A DNA stretch of 64,000 nucleotides from Anaerosomatales bacterium (GTDB lineage: Bacteria; Actinomycetota; Coriobacteriia; Anaerosomatales; Anaerosomataceae). Where the stretch lies: NCBI GenBank assembly GCA_030019445.1, contig JASEEU010000002.1, positions 186,995-250,994 on the forward strand, read 5' to 3'. Positions within the stretch are counted from its first letter, which is position 1. Each line of letters begins with the position of its first letter. The notes under the pieces are model-generated. The model was not told the DNA's origin and made no database searches. It was given only the letters and a program-made list of their open reading frames with translations. This document shows, piece after piece, positions 41,793 through 50,792 of this stretch. The translations under genes were made by a program, and so were the position numbers.

Positions 41793-44129
41793 TCACACTT
41801 CGTGCCGGCGCGCCCAGGCGACGACGGCCTGGCCGAACGACACGCCGCCGTCGTTGGCGGGAAGTCGGACGTGCGTGAGCGGCGTCATGTCCGCCTCGGC
41901 AAGACCACGCACAGCGCCTTCACAGACGAGCCGGTTCATGAACACGCCCCCGGCGAGCGCGACGGTCCGCACGCCGGTGCGCTCCCGGGCCCGGGCGCAC
42001 GCGTCAACTATAGCCGCTCCCACGGCACGGTGGAAGCGAGCCGAGATGGCCGAGACGGGCACGCCCGCCGCGATGTCGTCGAGCACCGCCTCGAGCACCG
42101 GAGCGCTCTCGATCACGCCCGGAGCGCCCTCCGTATAGCCGAAGGCGTACGCGCCGCCGGCCGCCGGATCGGCGATCGCTTCGAGCTCGATGGCGGCCTG
42201 GCCCTCGTACAGGGCGTCGTCGCGCACGCCCGCGAGCGCCGCCACGGCGTCGAAGAGCCGTCCCGCCGAGGAGGTCGGCGGGGTGTTGATGCCCTGCGTG
42301 ATCATCGCGCGCAGCGTGGACTCCTCGCCCTCGGCCAGGCGCGATCGGAGCGGCGTCGCGCCGGGATGCTCGAGGAGCCCCGTCGCCTCCAGCGCGCCGA
42401 GCGCCATGCGCGCCGGTCGCCGGATGGCGGCCGCGCCGCCGGGCAGCGGCAGCTCGGCGAGGTGCGCGAAACGCTCGAACGACGTCCAGTCGCCGAGCAG
42501 GACCTCACCGCCCCAGATGTGGCCGTCGGTCCCGTAGCCGGTGCCGTCGAGTGCCACGCCTATGACGGTCCCGGACACGCCGTGCTCGGCCGTCACGCTC
42601 GCGATGTGCGCGTGGTGGTGCTGCACGCCCACCATCGGCAGACCGAGGTCGAGCGCCAGCTTGGTGGAGAGGTACTCGGGGTGGAGGTCGTAGGCGACAA
42701 GCTCGGGCCGCACGCGGAAGAGCCGCTCGTAGAGCGCGAGGGTGGTCTCGAAGTGCTCGAGCGTCTCGGCGTTCTCCATGTCGCCGATGTGCTGGGAGAC
42801 GAACGCGTAGTCGTCGCGCACGAGCGTGAACGTGTTCTTCTGCTCGGGGCCCGCTGCGAGGATGTGGATGTCGCTCGTGAAGGGAAGCTTGAGCGGGAAC
42901 GGCGCGAAGCCTCGCGCGCGGCGGACAGGCGCCTCGGCCCCGGCGACGACGCGGGTGACGGAGTCGTCGTAGCGCGAGAGGATGCCGCGGTCATGCAGGA
43001 GGAACGCGTCCGCGATCGCGGCGAGCCGCTCGATGGCCTCGGCGTTCTCCATCGCGATGGGCTCCTCCGAGAGGTTGCCGCTCGTCATCACGAGCGGTCG
43101 CCCGACCGCCTCGAGCAGCAGGCGGTGCAGCGGGGTGTACGGCAGCATGACGCCGAGCTCGGCGAGACCCGGCGCCACCGACGGCGCGAGCGTCTCGGGC
43201 CGCTCCCGCAGACGAAGGAGGACGATGGGTCGTCGCGTGCCGGTCAGCAACGCCTCCTCGGCGTCAGAGACGTGGCAGAACGCGCGCGCGGCGTCGACGT
43301 CGGGCACCATGACCGCCAGCGGCTTGCCCCAGCGTCGCTTGCGCTCGCGCAGGGAGGCGACGCCGCGCTCGTCGGTGGCGTCGCACGCGAGCTGGAAGCC
43401 CCCGAGCCCCTTCACGGCGACGATCGACCCGTCGCGCAGCAGCTCCGCGGTCCGGGCGAGGATCGCGTCGCTGCGCTTGCGTTCGGCCTCGCGGTCGCGG
43501 TGCGGGCGCGGCGTCGCCTCGCGATCGGGCGTCCAGCGCCACTCCGCGGGCGCGTCCGGGGCGTTCAGGTAGAGGCGCGGACCGCACACGAAGCACGCGT
43601 CCGGCTGTGCGTGGAAGCGGCGGTCGGCGGGGTCGGCGTACTCGGCGGCGCACTCGGGACACATGGGGAAGTCGCGCATCGACGTCATCGGCCGGTCGTA
43701 GGGGACGTCGCCGATGATCGTGAAGCGCGGGCCGCAGTTCGTGCAGTTGATGAACGGGTAGCGGTAGCGCCGATCGCCGGGCTCGCCGAGCTCCTCCTCA
43801 CAGGACGCGCACGTCGCGATGTCGGGGGAGACGAGCGTCATGGCGTCGGGCGCGGCCGCCGAGGACGCGATCGTGAACTCCTCGTGCCCCTCGGGATCGA
43901 CCTCCTCGGCGATGACCGCCTCCACGACGGCCATCGGCGGCGCATCGTCTCTGATGCGGCGGACGAACGCGTCGACGGCGTCGGGGTCCCCCTCGGCCAG
44001 GCAGAACACGCCCTCGGAGGTGTTGCGCACCCAACCGCGGATGCCGAGCGAGCGGGCGAGGTTGTACACGAAGGGACGGAAGCCCACACCCTGGACGACG
44101 CCCGTGACGTGCAGCGATACCGCCTTCAT
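41793..44129 (-). CDS. hypF: Carbamoyltransferase HypF
   Basis: A 778-residue enzyme that transfers the carbamoyl group from carbamoyl phosphate to HypE. Domains in order: acylphosphatase (GVVQGVGFRPFVYNLA, residues about 5-90), two zinc fingers (CASCEEEL..CTNCGPRF and CPECAAEY..CFVCGPRL, about 105-185), YrdC-like (VAVKGLGGFQLACDAT), and Kae1-like nucleotide-binding (QHHHAHIASVTAEHG, ALDGTGYGTDG, LAGGVFMN). All catalytic segments are present and the length is normal. No hypA or hypB accompanies it in the window. Confidence 0.96.
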   Translation of the reverse strand: MKAVSLHVTGVVQGVGFRPFVYNLARSLGIRGWVRNTSEGVFCLAEGDPDAVDAFVRRIRDDAPPMAVVEAVIAEEVDPEGHEEFTIASSAAAPDAMTLVSPDIATCASCEEELGEPGDRRYRYPFINCTNCGPRFTIIGDVPYDRPMTSMRDFPMCPECAAEYADPADRRFHAQPDACFVCGPRLYLNAPDAPAEWRWTPDREATPRPHRDREAERKRSDAILARTAELLRDGSIVAVKGLGGFQLACDATDERGVASLRERKRRWGKPLAVMVPDVDAARAFCHVSDAEEALLTGTRRPIVLLRLRERPETLAPSVAPGLAELGVMLPYTPLHRLLLEAVGRPLVMTSGNLSEEPIAMENAEAIERLAAIADAFLLHDRGILSRYDDSVTRVVAGAEAPVRRARGFAPFPLKLPFTSDIHILAAGPEQKNTFTLVRDDYAFVSQHIGDMENAETLEHFETTLALYERLFRVRPELVAYDLHPEYLSTKLALDLGLPMVGVQHHHAHIASVTAEHGVSGTVIGVALDGTGYGTDGHIWGGEVLLGDWTSFERFAHLAELPLPGGAAAIRRPARMALGALEATGLLEHPGATPLRSRLAEGEESTLRAMITQGINTPPTSSAGRLFDAVAALAGVRDDALYEGQAAIELEAIADPAAGGAYAFGYTEGAPGVIESAPVLEAVLDDIAAGVPVSAISARFHRAVGAAIVDACARARERTGVRTVALAGGVFMNRLVCEGAVRGLAEADMTPLTHVRLPANDGGVSFGQAVVAWARRHEV

Positions 44130-44136
44130 CGCGGCG

Positions 44137-44767
44137 TCATCCGGTGTGCGCGCCGTCGGCGACGAAGCGGTTGCTCATGAGCACGAACAGCCGGTACGCC
44201 TGGTCGAGCAGCTCCATCGCCTCGCTGGCCATCGCCTGGTCGATCGTCTCGCGCGCGCCGTTGAACGGCGAGTCGTGGATGAACGCGTTGCGCGCCTCGC
44301 GCATCGTGCGCCAGCGTCGCGGGAACTCGCGGTAGCCGAGCTCGGAGGCGGCATCCTCGAACTCCTCGCCGGTGAGCGTCGGGAAGACCTTGCCGATGCG
44401 CAGCCCGATCGAGCGCTGCGTGTCCATGACCATGCGCCGCATGTACAGGTCCGCGCCGTGGGCATCCATGATGCGGTCGAGGATGTCTTCAAGGATCGCC
44501 TCGAGGAACGTGGCCACCAGGATGACGACGATCTCGCCGTCGCCGTCGGCGTGATAGGCGCGGATGCGCGCGTCGAGCCGCCGGATGCGGTCGGTGGGGA
44601 AGCGTCGCCGCTCTTCGCCGCCGGAAGCCCCACAGATCGGGCAGGGATGCTCGGCGTCGAGGAATGCGGGGTCCCCCGAGAGGAACCCGCACTCGGGGCA
44701 CTCCCAGTACACGGGCGCCTCTCCGACGGCCTCGGCGAAGACGGTCTTGTGGTATGGCTTCTTGTGC

Positions 44768-44775
<8 letters not shown>
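44137..44775 (-). CDS. Zinc-ribbon protein with a HEPN-like helical domain
   Basis: A 212-residue protein of no known family. The N-terminus has a rubredoxin-like zinc ribbon (CPECGFLSGDPAFLDAEHPCPICGA). The rest is all-helical, and its REARNAFIHDSPF segment contains R-x4-H, the core motif of HEPN RNases. Whether that motif is functional cannot be judged. It lies eight bases upstream of hypF and overlaps the end of the ECF ATPase gene by eight bases, so it is embedded in the nickel/hydrogenase operon. A role in the regulation or assembly of this pathway is inference from position only. Confidence 0.65.
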
Positions 44776-45544
<769 letters not shown>

Positions 45545-46405
45545 TCAGGTGATCGCCACGGCGAGTGCGCCGAGGCAGGCGGTCAGCAGGAGCAGGATGT
45601 CGGAGGCGCCCATCACCGGGCGCGCCGCGGTCGGCAGCGTCCCGTCGAACCCGCGGGAGAGCATCGCCGCGTGGACGCGCTCGCCGCGCTCGTACGCCCG
45701 GACGAAGAGGTTGCCCGCGAGGTTGCCGTAGACGCGCAGCAGCGCGAGACCCCGCAGGTGGGGCGCCCGGCTTGCGATGGCCGTGCGCAGGGCGTGGAGC
45801 TGCCGCCCCATCACGCCGACGTAGCGATAGATGAACGCGAGCAGCAGCACGAACACGTGCGGCAAGCGCAGGCGCTTGAGCGCGAGGAGCAGGTCGGCGG
45901 GCGGCGTCGTAGCTGCAAGCAGGATGACGAACGCGGTGCATACCCACGCTCGTCCGATCAGGCCGCCCATGAGCGCAAGGCCTTCCGCCGAGAGAAGCGA
46001 CAGCCCTTCGCGCAGCGGTGAGAGCAGTGCGATGCCACCCGCGAACGGCACGACAAGCAAGCTGCGTCCCGCGACCGATCGCAGCGGAAGCCGTGCCATC
46101 GCCGTGACGGCGAGGAAGAGCGCCACGAGCAGCGCGAACTCGAGCCCGGTGAGCGGGGGTGCGAGGACGACGCCGAGCACGAGGGCGAGGCACGCGAGCA
46201 CCTTCGCCCGCGGCTCGCGTCGTCGCAGCGGGGAGTCTATGTAGGTGAGGCGCTCGAACGAGCGCGGATGCGGATGAGCGTGCGAGAGCGAGGGCTCCGC
46301 CGCATGGTGATGCGGGTGCCGATGCGGCGCCTCGCCGGGATGTCGGTGCGGATGATGGTGCAGCCCGTCGCCCGGTACGGGGGGCCGCTCGCTCTCGCGG
46401 CTCAT
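45545..46405 (-). CDS. cbiQ: ECF nickel/cobalt transporter T-component with a His-rich N-terminus
   Basis: A 286-residue membrane protein of the CbiQ/NikQ family. About 50 N-terminal residues are exceptionally His-rich (HHHPHRHPGEAPHRHPHHH), a likely metal store or capture tail. Five to six membrane helices follow, and the coupling segments RAPHLRGLALLRVYGNL and RAYERGERVHAAMLSRGF match the T-component signatures. The stop is directly adjacent to the cbiO start. The His tail supports nickel or cobalt as the substrate. Confidence 0.92.
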   Translation of the reverse strand: MSRESERPPVPGDGLHHHPHRHPGEAPHRHPHHHAAEPSLSHAHPHPRSFERLTYIDSPLRRREPRAKVLACLALVLGVVLAPPLTGLEFALLVALFLAVTAMARLPLRSVAGRSLLVVPFAGGIALLSPLREGLSLLSAEGLALMGGLIGRAWVCTAFVILLAATTPPADLLLALKRLRLPHVFVLLLAFIYRYVGVMGRQLHALRTAIASRAPHLRGLALLRVYGNLAGNLFVRAYERGERVHAAMLSRGFDGTLPTAARPVMGASDILLLLTACLGALAVAIT

Positions 46406-46409
46406 GGCG

Positions 46410-47336
46410 TCATGCCCGCCGCGCCTTGAGCGCCTGGGCGAGCGCGTAGAGCAGACCGCCGGTGACGATCACACCCACGATGCCGGCAAGGACGCCCGCG
46501 AGCGTCTCGTTGCCCAGGCCGGGCACGACGTAATCGGGCATCGGACTCGAGAGCAGCGCGATCTCGCCGAACGGGCGGCCGAGGTGCTCGTAGACGTGTT
46601 CAAGCCCGTCGGGACTGGCGGACGCCAGGAAAGACAACGCCGCGGCCGCGATGGCCACCGCTCCGAGCGTCAGAGCCGGCCCGCGCACGGCCTGCGTATC
46701 CGCCTCGCGGCTCTCGGCCAGCAGGTCGGGTCTGACGGCGTGAAGGTAGCCGACAAGCCCTGCGGTGATGACGCCTTCGCCGACGCCGATGATCGCGTGC
46801 CAGAAGCCCATGGCCCCCGCGACCGGCAGGAGATCCGCCCGCCCCGAGACCCACAACATGACCGCCGCGACCAGGGCGGCCGAGGTGCACGCCGTCCAGG
46901 CGGCGGCGAACGCCCCGACAAGCCGCGTCCCGCGCCGGTCGCTCACGCTCGTGAACCAGCGATAGATGATCCAGCCGACCAACGGGGAAACGATGCCCAT
47001 CGTGAGGGCGTTGGCGCCGAACGCGGTGATGCCTCCGTCCGCGAAGAAGATCGCCTGGACGCCGAGCACCGACGCCATCACGATCGCCGCCGGCCACGGG
47101 CCGAGGACGATCGCCGCGGCCGCTCCGCCGGCGAAGTGGCCGGACGTCCCTCCGGCGACGGGGAAGTTGAGCATCTGGAGCGCGAAGATGAGCGCGGCGA
47201 GGACCGCCATGAGAACGACCCGCGCATCGGTCAGGCGTCGCCTGACTTCACGGGCCGCGAATCCGAGGATGCCCGCCGAGCCGATCCAGGCGGTCACCCA
47301 GGTCTTGGTGTCGAGCATTCCATCAGGGATGTGCAC
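46410..47336 (-). CDS. cbiM: ECF nickel/cobalt S-component CbiM fused to a CbiN/NikN-like C-terminus
   Basis: A 308-residue membrane protein. The substrate-binding CbiM/NikM part ends near residue 205, and a further two-helix unit with SPDGLEHVYEHLG corresponds to the PDGLE domain of NikN. The start is GTG 47336, which makes the mature protein begin Met-His-Ile-Pro-Asp-Gly; this N-terminal Met-His is a metal ligand in the family. GGGAGGG lies seven bases upstream. An ATG at 47351 would add five residues and bury the His, so it is less likely. No cobalamin riboswitch precedes it. Confidence 0.92.
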   Translation of the reverse strand: MHIPDGMLDTKTWVTAWIGSAGILGFAAREVRRRLTDARVVLMAVLAALIFALQMLNFPVAGGTSGHFAGGAAAAIVLGPWPAAIVMASVLGVQAIFFADGGITAFGANALTMGIVSPLVGWIIYRWFTSVSDRRGTRLVGAFAAAWTACTSAALVAAVMLWVSGRADLLPVAGAMGFWHAIIGVGEGVITAGLVGYLHAVRPDLLAESREADTQAVRGPALTLGAVAIAAAALSFLASASPDGLEHVYEHLGRPFGEIALLSSPMPDYVVPGLGNETLAGVLAGIVGVIVTGGLLYALAQALKARRA

Positions 47337-47428
47337 GATGAACCCTCCCACTTCAACGGCATGACGGGTCTCTATCGTGCGTCCCTTCGTGGGAGCGCGC
47401 TGTCGGCCCTTCGATGGGCCGGTAAGGG

Positions 47429-47674
47429 TCAGACTCGCTCGATGCTGATGTCGTCGTCCATGACATCGAGCTGGCTCGCGGCGCTTTCGAGCTTCTCGCG
47501 CGCCTCGCCGAGCATGACGGTCACCTGCGCGAGCTCCGCGCTCGAGACGGGGCGATGCCCCTGATCCGCGAGGTGGTGGAGCTGTTCAAGCCACTGCTGA
47601 GCGAGCGCCAGGGAGTCGTTCACCATGGCGACCGCGAACTTCATCTGTCCGGTGTTGATGCCGCCTTCACACAT
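47429..47674 (-). CDS. Small helical protein beginning Met-Cys-Glu
   Basis: An 81-residue protein of unknown family (MCEGGINTGQMKFAVAMVND ...), predicted to be mostly alpha-helical with a possible coiled coil (LGEAREKLESAASQLDVMDD). The start at 47674 is chosen because AAAGGAGG lies seven bases upstream; an ATG six bases earlier sits too close to that site. It lies between the CooT-like gene and the nickel transporter. Its N-terminal Cys, shared with CooT and HypC, hints at metal binding, but this is speculative. Confidence 0.6.
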   Translation of the reverse strand: MCEGGINTGQMKFAVAMVNDSLALAQQWLEQLHHLADQGHRPVSSAELAQVTVMLGEAREKLESAASQLDVMDDDISIERV

Positions 47675-47709
47675 AGCCATCCCTCCTTTCGGCACGGATC
47701 ATGGTCTTC

Positions 47710-47907
47710 CTACGCTTCGGCGGCAGAAAGGACCACGGTGTGGTCGAGCAGACGGACCTCCTTGAGGCTCGCCTCGACCGTGCGGTGTCCCCCGTAGAGA
47801 TCGAACAGCTTCAGGCGTCCGTCCTCGGGGACGATGGTGGTGACGTCTTCGATGGCCTCGATCAGCGACCCGTCGGCGTCCTGGATCACGACTCGGGCTT
47901 CACACAT
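47710..47907 (-). CDS. CooT-family nickel-binding protein
   Basis: A 65-residue beta-rich protein. MCEARVVIQDADG, DVTTIVPEDGRLKLFDLYG and the closing VRLLDHTVVL follow the pattern of the CooT family, small dimers that bind one Ni(II) through the N-terminal Cys. In Rhodospirillum CooT assists CO dehydrogenase nickel loading. Here the context is nickel uptake and hydrogenase maturation. AAGGAGGTG is an excellent ribosome binding site. Confidence 0.8.
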   Translation of the reverse strand: MCEARVVIQDADGSLIEAIEDVTTIVPEDGRLKLFDLYGGHRTVEASLKEVRLLDHTVVLSAAEA

Positions 47908-47911
47908 GTGC

Positions 47912-48340
47912 CTACACCTCCTTGCCGATGATGGAGGCCACCAGCGCGATGGCCTCCTCCATGAGATGGGGGAGCGGGCTCTTCGTGATCCCTACCAGGT
48001 CGATCCTGGGATTCGTCAAAGGCAAGAGTACCTTGCGGGCGCTGCTGAGCGCGAGCGCCTCGGCCATGAGCGGCGTGACCTCGCCCATCATGGAATCGGG
48101 GATGAGGATCGAGAGCGGCCCGATAAGGACGTCGGCCTCGCGCACCGTCACCCGCATCGCGTTCTCGCCGGTCGCGCCGCGATTGGCGCCGGCTTTCATC
48201 ATCGTTGCCGTGGCAGTGGAGTTCGTCCCCACCGCCAACAGCTCGATGTCCTCGCCGAACACGGTTCGAAGCCGGGATACGATCTCCTGACCGATCCGGC
48301 CGCCCATGCCGTCGACGACCATGATGCGCGCACTCGCCAC
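47912..48340 (-). CDS. DUF3842 family protein
   Basis: A 142-residue protein with a Rossmann-like opening (RIMVVDGMGGRIGQEIVSRL) and MVKAG-like segments, matching DUF3842. These proteins have no known activity and are found mostly in anaerobes. MVVDGMGGRIG suggests nucleotide binding. The start appears to be GTG 48340; the Shine-Dalgarno signal is weak. It ends four bases before the CooT start, indicating co-transcription with the nickel genes. Confidence 0.75.
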   Translation of the reverse strand: MASARIMVVDGMGGRIGQEIVSRLRTVFGEDIELLAVGTNSTATATMMKAGANRGATGENAMRVTVREADVLIGPLSILIPDSMMGEVTPLMAEALALSSARKVLLPLTNPRIDLVGITKSPLPHLMEEAIALVASIIGKEV

Positions 48341-48360
48341 CGTGGGCCCCCGGGCGTCGG

Positions 48361-48687
48361 CTAGATCCAGTCGGACAGCTCTTCGACGAGCCGCTTCTTG
48401 GGCATGGCGCCGATGAGCTTCTTCGCGACCTCGCCGTCTTTGAAGACGAGCAGCGTCGGGATCGAGAGGACATCGAACTTGGTCGCGATCGTGGGGTTCT
48501 CATCCACGTTGAGCTTCGCCACGACGATCTTGTCGCCGTACTCCGCGGCGACCTCTTCGAGCACCGGCTCCATCATGCGGCAGGGACCGCACCACGGCGC
48601 CCAGAAGTCCAGCACCACGGGCTTGTCGCTTGAGACGACGTCCGCCTCGAAGCTGTCGTCGGTGACGTGCTTGAGATTCTCGCTCAT
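48361..48687 (-). CDS. trxA: Thioredoxin
   Basis: A 108-residue thioredoxin with the classical active site FWAPWCGPCRMMEP (Cys about 31 and 34), cis-Pro in SIPTLLVFK and normal length. It reduces protein disulphides using TrxB. The start ATG 48687 follows AAAGGAG. It is the gene after trxB on the minus strand, 26 bases apart, so the two form an operon. Confidence 0.96.
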   Translation of the reverse strand: MSENLKHVTDDSFEADVVSSDKPVVLDFWAPWCGPCRMMEPVLEEVAAEYGDKIVVAKLNVDENPTIATKFDVLSIPTLLVFKDGEVAKKLIGAMPKKRLVEELSDWI

Positions 48688-48713
48688 CGGTGGGGCTCCT
48701 TTCACGGGGTCGC

Positions 48714-49649
48714 TCAGATGGAGCAGAGCCTCTGGTCAAGATACCGCAATGCCTCGAACGCTGCAGACGCGCCCTGCGCGGCCGCGGTCACGACCTGCTT
48801 GAGGTCGCCGCTCGTGACGTCGCCTGCGGCGTAGATACCCGGATAGGACGTGAGGCCGTTGACGTCGACCTTCACGAATCCCGCCTCGTCGAGGTCGCAG
48901 AGCTCGGCCACGAGCGAGCTCTTGGCGTCCACACCGACGAACTCGAAGATGCCGTCCAGTGGAAGGTGCTCGTCGGGCTCGCCGTTCGTCGCCGCGAGAT
49001 CGATGCCGACGACTCTGCCTTCCTCACCCCGGACGGCCGTGACGACGCGGCTCCAGCGGACCTCGATCTTCTCGTTGGCGAAGCACTGTTCCTGGATGCA
49101 CTTCGTCGCGCGCAGTTCGTCCCGGCGATGTATCAGGTGGACCTTGCGCGCGAACTTCGTCAGGAACATGGCCTCCTCGACGGCGGCATCTCCGCCGCCG
49201 ATGACGGCGACGACCTTGTCGCGGAAGAGCGCGCCGTCGCACGTCGCGCACCAGGACACGCCGCGCCCGGTGTACTCGGCCTCGCCGGGTACGCCGAGCT
49301 TCTTGGGCACCGCTCCGGTCGCGAGGATGACGATCTTGGCCAGATGCGCCTGACCGTCGGCCGTGACCACGAAGTCGAGTCCCTCGGGCTCGATGGACTC
49401 CACCTCGGCGAACGTACGGAACTCGGCACCGAACCGCTCGGCCTGACGCAGCATCAGATCGCCGATCTCCGCTCCCGAGATCCCCTCGGGGAACCCGGGA
49501 TAGTTCTCGACCCAGTCGGTGGTGACGATCTGACCGCCCGGCATGGCGCTCTCGAAGACGACCGTCTTGGCCCGGGCACGGGCGGCGTACAGCGCCGCGG
49601 TGAGGCCGGCGGGTCCGCCGCCGATCACCGCGATATCGATCTCTTCCAT
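48714..49649 (-). CDS. trxB: Thioredoxin reductase
   Basis: A 311-residue flavoprotein. It has the FAD motif AVIGGGPAGLTAALYAARA, redox pair SWCATCDGALF (about 133-141), NAD(P)H motif VAVIGGGDAAVEEAMFL and the C-terminal FAD segment IYAAGDVTSGDLKQVVTAAAQGA. The electron donor may be NADPH or a ferredoxin system; the HRRDELRATK segment retains the basic residues usual for NADPH. The stop of the PIN-TPR gene is immediately adjacent upstream. Confidence 0.95.
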   Translation of the reverse strand: MEEIDIAVIGGGPAGLTAALYAARARAKTVVFESAMPGGQIVTTDWVENYPGFPEGISGAEIGDLMLRQAERFGAEFRTFAEVESIEPEGLDFVVTADGQAHLAKIVILATGAVPKKLGVPGEAEYTGRGVSWCATCDGALFRDKVVAVIGGGDAAVEEAMFLTKFARKVHLIHRRDELRATKCIQEQCFANEKIEVRWSRVVTAVRGEEGRVVGIDLAATNGEPDEHLPLDGIFEFVGVDAKSSLVAELCDLDEAGFVKVDVNGLTSYPGIYAAGDVTSGDLKQVVTAAAQGASAAFEALRYLDQRLCSI

Positions 49650-50792
49650 CTAGATGGTCCCTCCGTCGATCTCGATGGGTTGTCCGGCCTCTTCCGCTTC
49701 CTGGCGGACGGCTTCAAGGTTGCTCTTGGCGTCCTCGTACACAAGGAGGTCGTGCCCCGAGCTGCCCTCGGTGAGGCCGATGACCTTGGAGAACTGCTGT
49801 GCCGCCGCCTGGTAGTCCTGGCGGCCGCGCCAGTAGAAGATACCCAGGTTGAAGTTGGCCTGCACGTGGTCCGGATCGGCCTGCAGGACCGTGGTGGTCT
49901 CCTGAATGGCCTGGTCCGTCGCTCCCGTGTAGAAGAGCAGCGTCGCGAGGTCGGTGCGCACATCGGTGTCGTCCGACCGCTCGTCGAGGTATCGCTCGTA
50001 GTACTCGATCCCGAGACGCGCGAAGCGGACGTCGCCCGACGCGTCGTGCAGGTTGTAGTACGCATTCCCGACCTGCGCCAGCGTGTCGGGATCGTTCGGC
50101 TCGCTCTGGAGCGTCACGAGGCCATCGAGCAACTGGCGCTCATTGTCGTTCAGCAGGTCGCGGAACTCGGCCGGTACGCCGGTGGTGGTCTGCTGCGGTG
50201 CGACGAGGTTCGACGAGTAGACCGCGAACGCGACGACCCCGGCGAAGACGGCCACCGACATCGCGAGGATGCCGAGCGGGACCTTGTAGCGCTGGAAGGG
50301 CCGGACGATGTAGCGCCGCGCGAAGCTGCCGTCGGCCGCGTCTTCCCGCCGCTCGACGTCGATGCCGAGGGCCTGCGCCTTGAGCAGCATATTGAGGTCG
50401 TTCGTCACGAGCGTCAGGTCATCGCAGCCGTCGCGACAGGTGGAGTACGCAGCAGCGAGGATGCGGTCGTCCGCATTCCGGCTCGAGAGTCCCTCGGGAT
50501 ACTCGATGTCCGAGTCGCGGCTACGGATGCGCAGCCGGGCTCCGTTCTCGAGCTCGACGCCTTCGAGAAGGTTGCCTTGCTCGGACAGCTCGAACAGCAT
50601 CCGGCTCACCTCGCGGCCGCGGAAGCGGAGCTCCGGGTCGACGCGGCTGAGCTTGAGCTTGTCGATCTCTCCGAGGACGGTCTCGGGCAGCACGATCTCG
50701 GCGTCGGGATATGCGAAGAGCACGCCGGGGTCGGCGAGGAGGACGTTGGTGTCGAGAACGATGGTTCGCATGTGCGGCTCGCTTGGTGTCAT
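49650..50792 (-). CDS. Membrane-anchored PIN-domain protein with extracytoplasmic TPR repeats
   Basis: A 380-residue fusion. Residues about 8-150 form a PIN nuclease domain of the PhoH-associated type with its acidic residues (VLDTNVLL, VLGEIDKL, SSRNADDRILA, VTNDLN). A membrane helix follows at about 172-193 (VPLGILAMSVAVFAGVVAFAV), then three or so TPR motifs (about 240-350). By the positive-inside pattern the PIN domain is cytoplasmic and the TPR part outside. The start ATG 50792 overlaps the upstream gene stop. PIN domains usually cut RNA, but its target here is unknown. Confidence 0.78.
   Translation of the reverse strand: MTPSEPHMRTIVLDTNVLLADPGVLFAYPDAEIVLPETVLGEIDKLKLSRVDPELRFRGREVSRMLFELSEQGNLLEGVELENGARLRIRSRDSDIEYPEGLSSRNADDRILAAAYSTCRDGCDDLTLVTNDLNMLLKAQALGIDVERREDAADGSFARRYIVRPFQRYKVPLGILAMSVAVFAGVVAFAVYSSNLVAPQQTTTGVPAEFRDLLNDNERQLLDGLVTLQSEPNDPDTLAQVGNAYYNLHDASGDVRFARLGIEYYERYLDERSDDTDVRTDLATLLFYTGATDQAIQETTTVLQADPDHVQANFNLGIFYWRGRQDYQAAAQQFSKVIGLTEGSSGHDLLVYEDAKSNLEAVRQEAEEAGQPIEIDGGTI

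Noticed and set aside
41631-44180. An 849-codon open frame on the plus strand across the hypF/hypC region
   Set aside because: It is antisense to the well-supported hypF and hypC genes, rich in Arg/His/Glu/Val with no domain, and typical of the spurious frames opposite GC-rich coding DNA.
47337-47428. Cobalamin or nickel/cobalt riboswitch ahead of the nickel transporter
   Set aside because: Only about 90 bases are available, with no B12-box-like or NiCo-like sequence.
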